A DNA stretch of 64,000 nucleotides, taken from the NCBI GenBank assembly GCA_034926605.1, contig JAYFQV010000006.1, forward strand, positions 93,265-157,264. The letters are read 5' to 3'. The position numbers and the translations under genes are program-made. Shown here one piece after another: positions 62,534-64,000 of this stretch. This DNA comes from CALXXL01 sp034926605 (GTDB taxonomy: Bacteria; Verrucomicrobiota; Lentisphaeria; Victivallales; Victivallaceae). Every line of letters begins with the position of its first letter. Positions within the stretch are counted from its first letter, which is position 1. The notes under the pieces were generated by a model. That model ran no database searches. It had not been told where the DNA came from and worked only from the letters and a program-made list of their open reading frames with translations.

Positions 62534-62656
62534 TCAGGATTCTGCGCCCACCGCGATCTCCCGCGCCCGCGCGGTGGCCGGCGCGGTCAGACTCGCCAGC
62601 ACCGCCAGGCACCCCGTCACCACAAACAGCTCCGCCATCGTAAATCTGTGTTTCAT
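62534..62656 (-). CDS. Short pilin-like N-terminal peptide (stub)
   Basis: This 40-codon frame reads MKHRFTMAELFVVTGCLAVLASLTAPATARAREIAVGAES then TGA. It has the prepilin signature: basic leader, F-T-x-x-E with Glu5, then a hydrophobic helix and an ALA/AR-rich boundary, as in type II pseudopilins ([28 protein letters not shown]) common in Lentisphaerota. It is cut off after the helix. An AGAGAGAA stretch precedes the ATG. It sits 15 nt before the RHS fragment and 9 nt after the lipoprotein gene, so it is likely a chimera relic, but translation is possible. Confidence 0.5.
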   Translation of the reverse strand: MKHRFTMAELFVVTGCLAVLASLTAPATARAREIAVGAES

Positions 62657-62665
62657 TTGTTCTCT

Positions 62666-63523
62666 CTATGTTTGCCAAACTTGATTATTAGTATTTACCG
62701 CTATAATGATAATCGTTTCAATTACTGTTCTACTTGTGAACTGTTCTACTTGTGAACTGTTATCTCGCGAGCAACTCCAATTAATAAGTGGCATCCATGG
62801 TAAAAAACCAGCCTCATTGTGATTTAATAAACCAATTTGCAATGATGCCTCATGATCCCAATGATCATTGATAAGCCCCACTTGAATTCCTTGTACATTT
62901 GATAAATTAAGCCATCCAAGCGCAAGACATGTGGGAGAACTTCTAATAAAATCACGTCTGCGATTACTTGTTATCACACCACATTGCATTCCATGTACTG
63001 TTCCAAAAGACAGCACCCCCAGCTGCAAACCAGATATATCACCATCGGTTTGCGCAGCAATACACACACCGGAAATGTTAGACATGACGCAATGCAATCC
63101 TAACATAATACCATTTACATGCCGACCACTGGACACTACATTTATTGCCAATCCATTGTTTATGCCATCTCGACGAATAAACGGGTTTGTCCAATAAATA
63201 AAATCACAACTTACTCCGTTGAATATCGCCTCAGGGGCAACATCCGTCATAATCCCACAGTTAAATCCATTATTTTCACCTTTAAAAGTATATCCCCATG
63301 AGGAGATAAATACACCACAAGAATTTTGGGCGGCACCATAAATACCCGTTCCCAGACCATAGATTGGAGTTTTTTGTTCAAACAACCATGGTCCGAACTG
63401 AAACGCGGTCCAGTTGGCATTGATTATGCCTTCATCCAACACTTTGGGTTTAGATGAACGAATAGCCGTACATCCCGTAAATAAAATTATTATGGCTATA
63501 AAAATTATATATCTTTTTTGCAT
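62666..63523 (-). CDS. LA_2272-type surface repeat lipoprotein
   Basis: This 285-residue lipoprotein starts MQKRYIIFIAIIILFTGC (lipidated Cys) and contains repeats of the LA_2272 surface-repeat type: GIYGAAQNSCGVFISSWGYTF, GFNCGIMTDVAPEAIFNG, GIMLGLHCVMSNISG, GLQLGVLSFGTVHGMQCGV, GIQVGLINDHWDHEASLQIGLLNHNEAG. These beta-strand repeats occur in surface lipoproteins of Leptospira and other bacteria. It is AT-rich compared with the chromosome. ATG 63523 has GGAG 6 nt upstream. The last 25 residues come from a frame changed by a 16-bp duplication. Confidence 0.7.
   Translation of the reverse strand: MQKRYIIFIAIIILFTGCTAIRSSKPKVLDEGIINANWTAFQFGPWLFEQKTPIYGLGTGIYGAAQNSCGVFISSWGYTFKGENNGFNCGIMTDVAPEAIFNGVSCDFIYWTNPFIRRDGINNGLAINVVSSGRHVNGIMLGLHCVMSNISGVCIAAQTDGDISGLQLGVLSFGTVHGMQCGVITSNRRRDFIRSSPTCLALGWLNLSNVQGIQVGLINDHWDHEASLQIGLLNHNEAGFLPWMPLINWSCSRDNSSQVEQFTSRTVIETIIIIAVNTNNQVWQT
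62725..62756. repeat. 16-bp tandem duplication in the lipoprotein gene
   Basis: Two exact copies of a 16-bp unit (62725-62740 and 62741-62756) lie head to tail, with a further 5-bp match. Because 16 is not a multiple of 3, it shifts the reading frame. Removing one copy puts a TAA directly after NSSQVEQ. Confidence 0.9.
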
Positions 63524-63592
63524 GTCATGCTCCATTAAATTGGCATAAACAAACCTGTAATTTGCTATAAATATTTGAAATATGATATGAAT

Positions 63593-63844
63593 TTACCTGT
63601 CGATAGATGACTCTTCATGTCTCCTCCTGATATCGTTCCGTAGACCTTGAGTATCTTCATCTAGATAATATACCTTGCTGTAACCGGAAACATGGGGAAT
63701 AAAATAGCCAGCTTTTTTTGCAATGATAAAATCATATAACCTTTCTTCATTCATAATGCCGATTTCGTTTATTCCGGGCAGTGGCCATGGCATGCCGGAA
63801 AGTGGAACCGCACCGTTATTCCAAATTATGACGCGTGGAGACAA
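63593..63844 (-). CDS. ORF fragment of unknown function
   Basis: This 83-codon frame (TTG at 63844) reads SPRVIIWNNGAVPLSGMPWPLPGINEIGIMNEERLYDFIIAKKAGYFIPHVSGYSKVYYLDEDTQGLRNDIRRRHEESSIDR. The sequence looks like protein (balanced composition, Pro/Gly turns, charged end), but there is no ATG or ribosome site, and the frame is open upstream only to 63874, so it may be the truncated 3' end of an older gene in the accessory region. No family is recognised. It is AT-rich. Confidence 0.35.
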   Translation of the reverse strand: MSPRVIIWNNGAVPLSGMPWPLPGINEIGIMNEERLYDFIIAKKAGYFIPHVSGYSKVYYLDEDTQGLRNDIRRRHEESSIDR

Positions 63845-63947
63845 ATTATGTTGATTAGTGAGGTAATTTCAAAAGTTTTTAATTCGGCGGGATGAAAAAA
63901 GAGGCAGAAGGTTCATCTTAACTCTGGTCTGACAAACTGGAGGAAAA

Positions 63948-64000
63948 ATGAACAATCTGCCGAAGCTTTACTTTACGCTGGAAACCTATCTTTTTCCACT
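63948..64000 (+). CDS. 5' end of an unknown gene (partial)
   Basis: ATG at 63948 is preceded by GGAGGAAAA, a strong ribosome site. Only 17 codons fit in the window (MNNLPKLYFTLETYLFP). The gene is truncated by the window edge and no function can be given. Confidence 0.5.
   Translation, partial: MNNLPKLYFTLETYLFP

Overview
The window reads as a chromosomal segment of a Gram-negative, fairly GC-rich bacterium with an outer membrane: it carries lipoproteins, periplasmic parvulin chaperones, lipid A L-Ara4N genes and envelope transport systems. Several traits fit the PVC superphylum and especially Lentisphaerota (Victivallales): a degenerate short pilin-like peptide with an F-T-x-x-E motif, multi-gene SPFH/transport operons, DUF4434-type and GH36-like enzymes in small sugar units, and topoisomerase IV genes of a Bacteroidetes/PVC flavour. 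This placement is an inference; no rRNA is present. Genes are tightly packed, with 1-8 nt overlaps inside operons and convergent genes that touch or overlap. Candidate sigma70 promoters recur as TTGnnn, 16-17 nt, then most often TATATT.

Left part (1-17 kb): tail of a TSCPD-domain gene, a tandem GNAT acetyltransferase, an Mrp/NBP35 ATPase, an acyl-CoA synthetase, a large ankyrin-repeat lipoprotein, a convergent pair encoding an EIIA-CBS regulator and an NhaD/SLC13-type ion transporter, parE-parC, an orphan phage portal gene with a small partner, a secreted protein of unknown function, and tRNA-Lys(TTT) followed by rpmB.

Middle (17-33 kb): one 15-kb minus-strand operon of ten genes runs from a clear promoter at about 32.65 kb: three SPFH (HflK/HflC-like) membrane proteins, a P1B-like metal ATPase without the usual Zn-selectivity residues, an ABC ATPase and permease, a membrane-anchored protein of unknown function, a CNNM/CorC-type protein, a lipoprotein and a hybrid histidine kinase with a periplasmic binding-protein-like sensor. 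It is the strongest candidate here for a little-described multi-component envelope system. Upstream (33-39 kb) a second minus-strand operon joins arnA-arnT-arnD (lipid A modification) to mnmA and rlmH (RNA modification).

Right part (39-61.6 kb): Entner-Doudoroff genes eda and a KDG-kinase-like gene, an FAD oxidoreductase, a cluster of unknown small genes ending in a frameshifted AIDA-like surface gene, a DUF4434-amidohydrolase pair, a 5'-3' exonuclease, a cupin-like lipoprotein, two parvulin-type periplasmic proteins, icd followed by a second EIIA-CBS plus SLC13 pair, a MATE exporter, a deoxyinosine glycosylase, a YcxB-like/AAC(3)-like operon, a GH36-like hydrolase and a GT-C-like membrane protein. 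Three genes here appear to make leaderless mRNAs.

The last 2.3 kb (61.7-64 kb) is an AT-richer accessory mosaic: the fossil 3' end of another gene, an RHS core-plus-tip fragment, a pilin-like stub, a LA_2272-type repeat lipoprotein whose C-terminus was changed by a 16-bp tandem duplication, an ORF fragment, and the start of a further gene.
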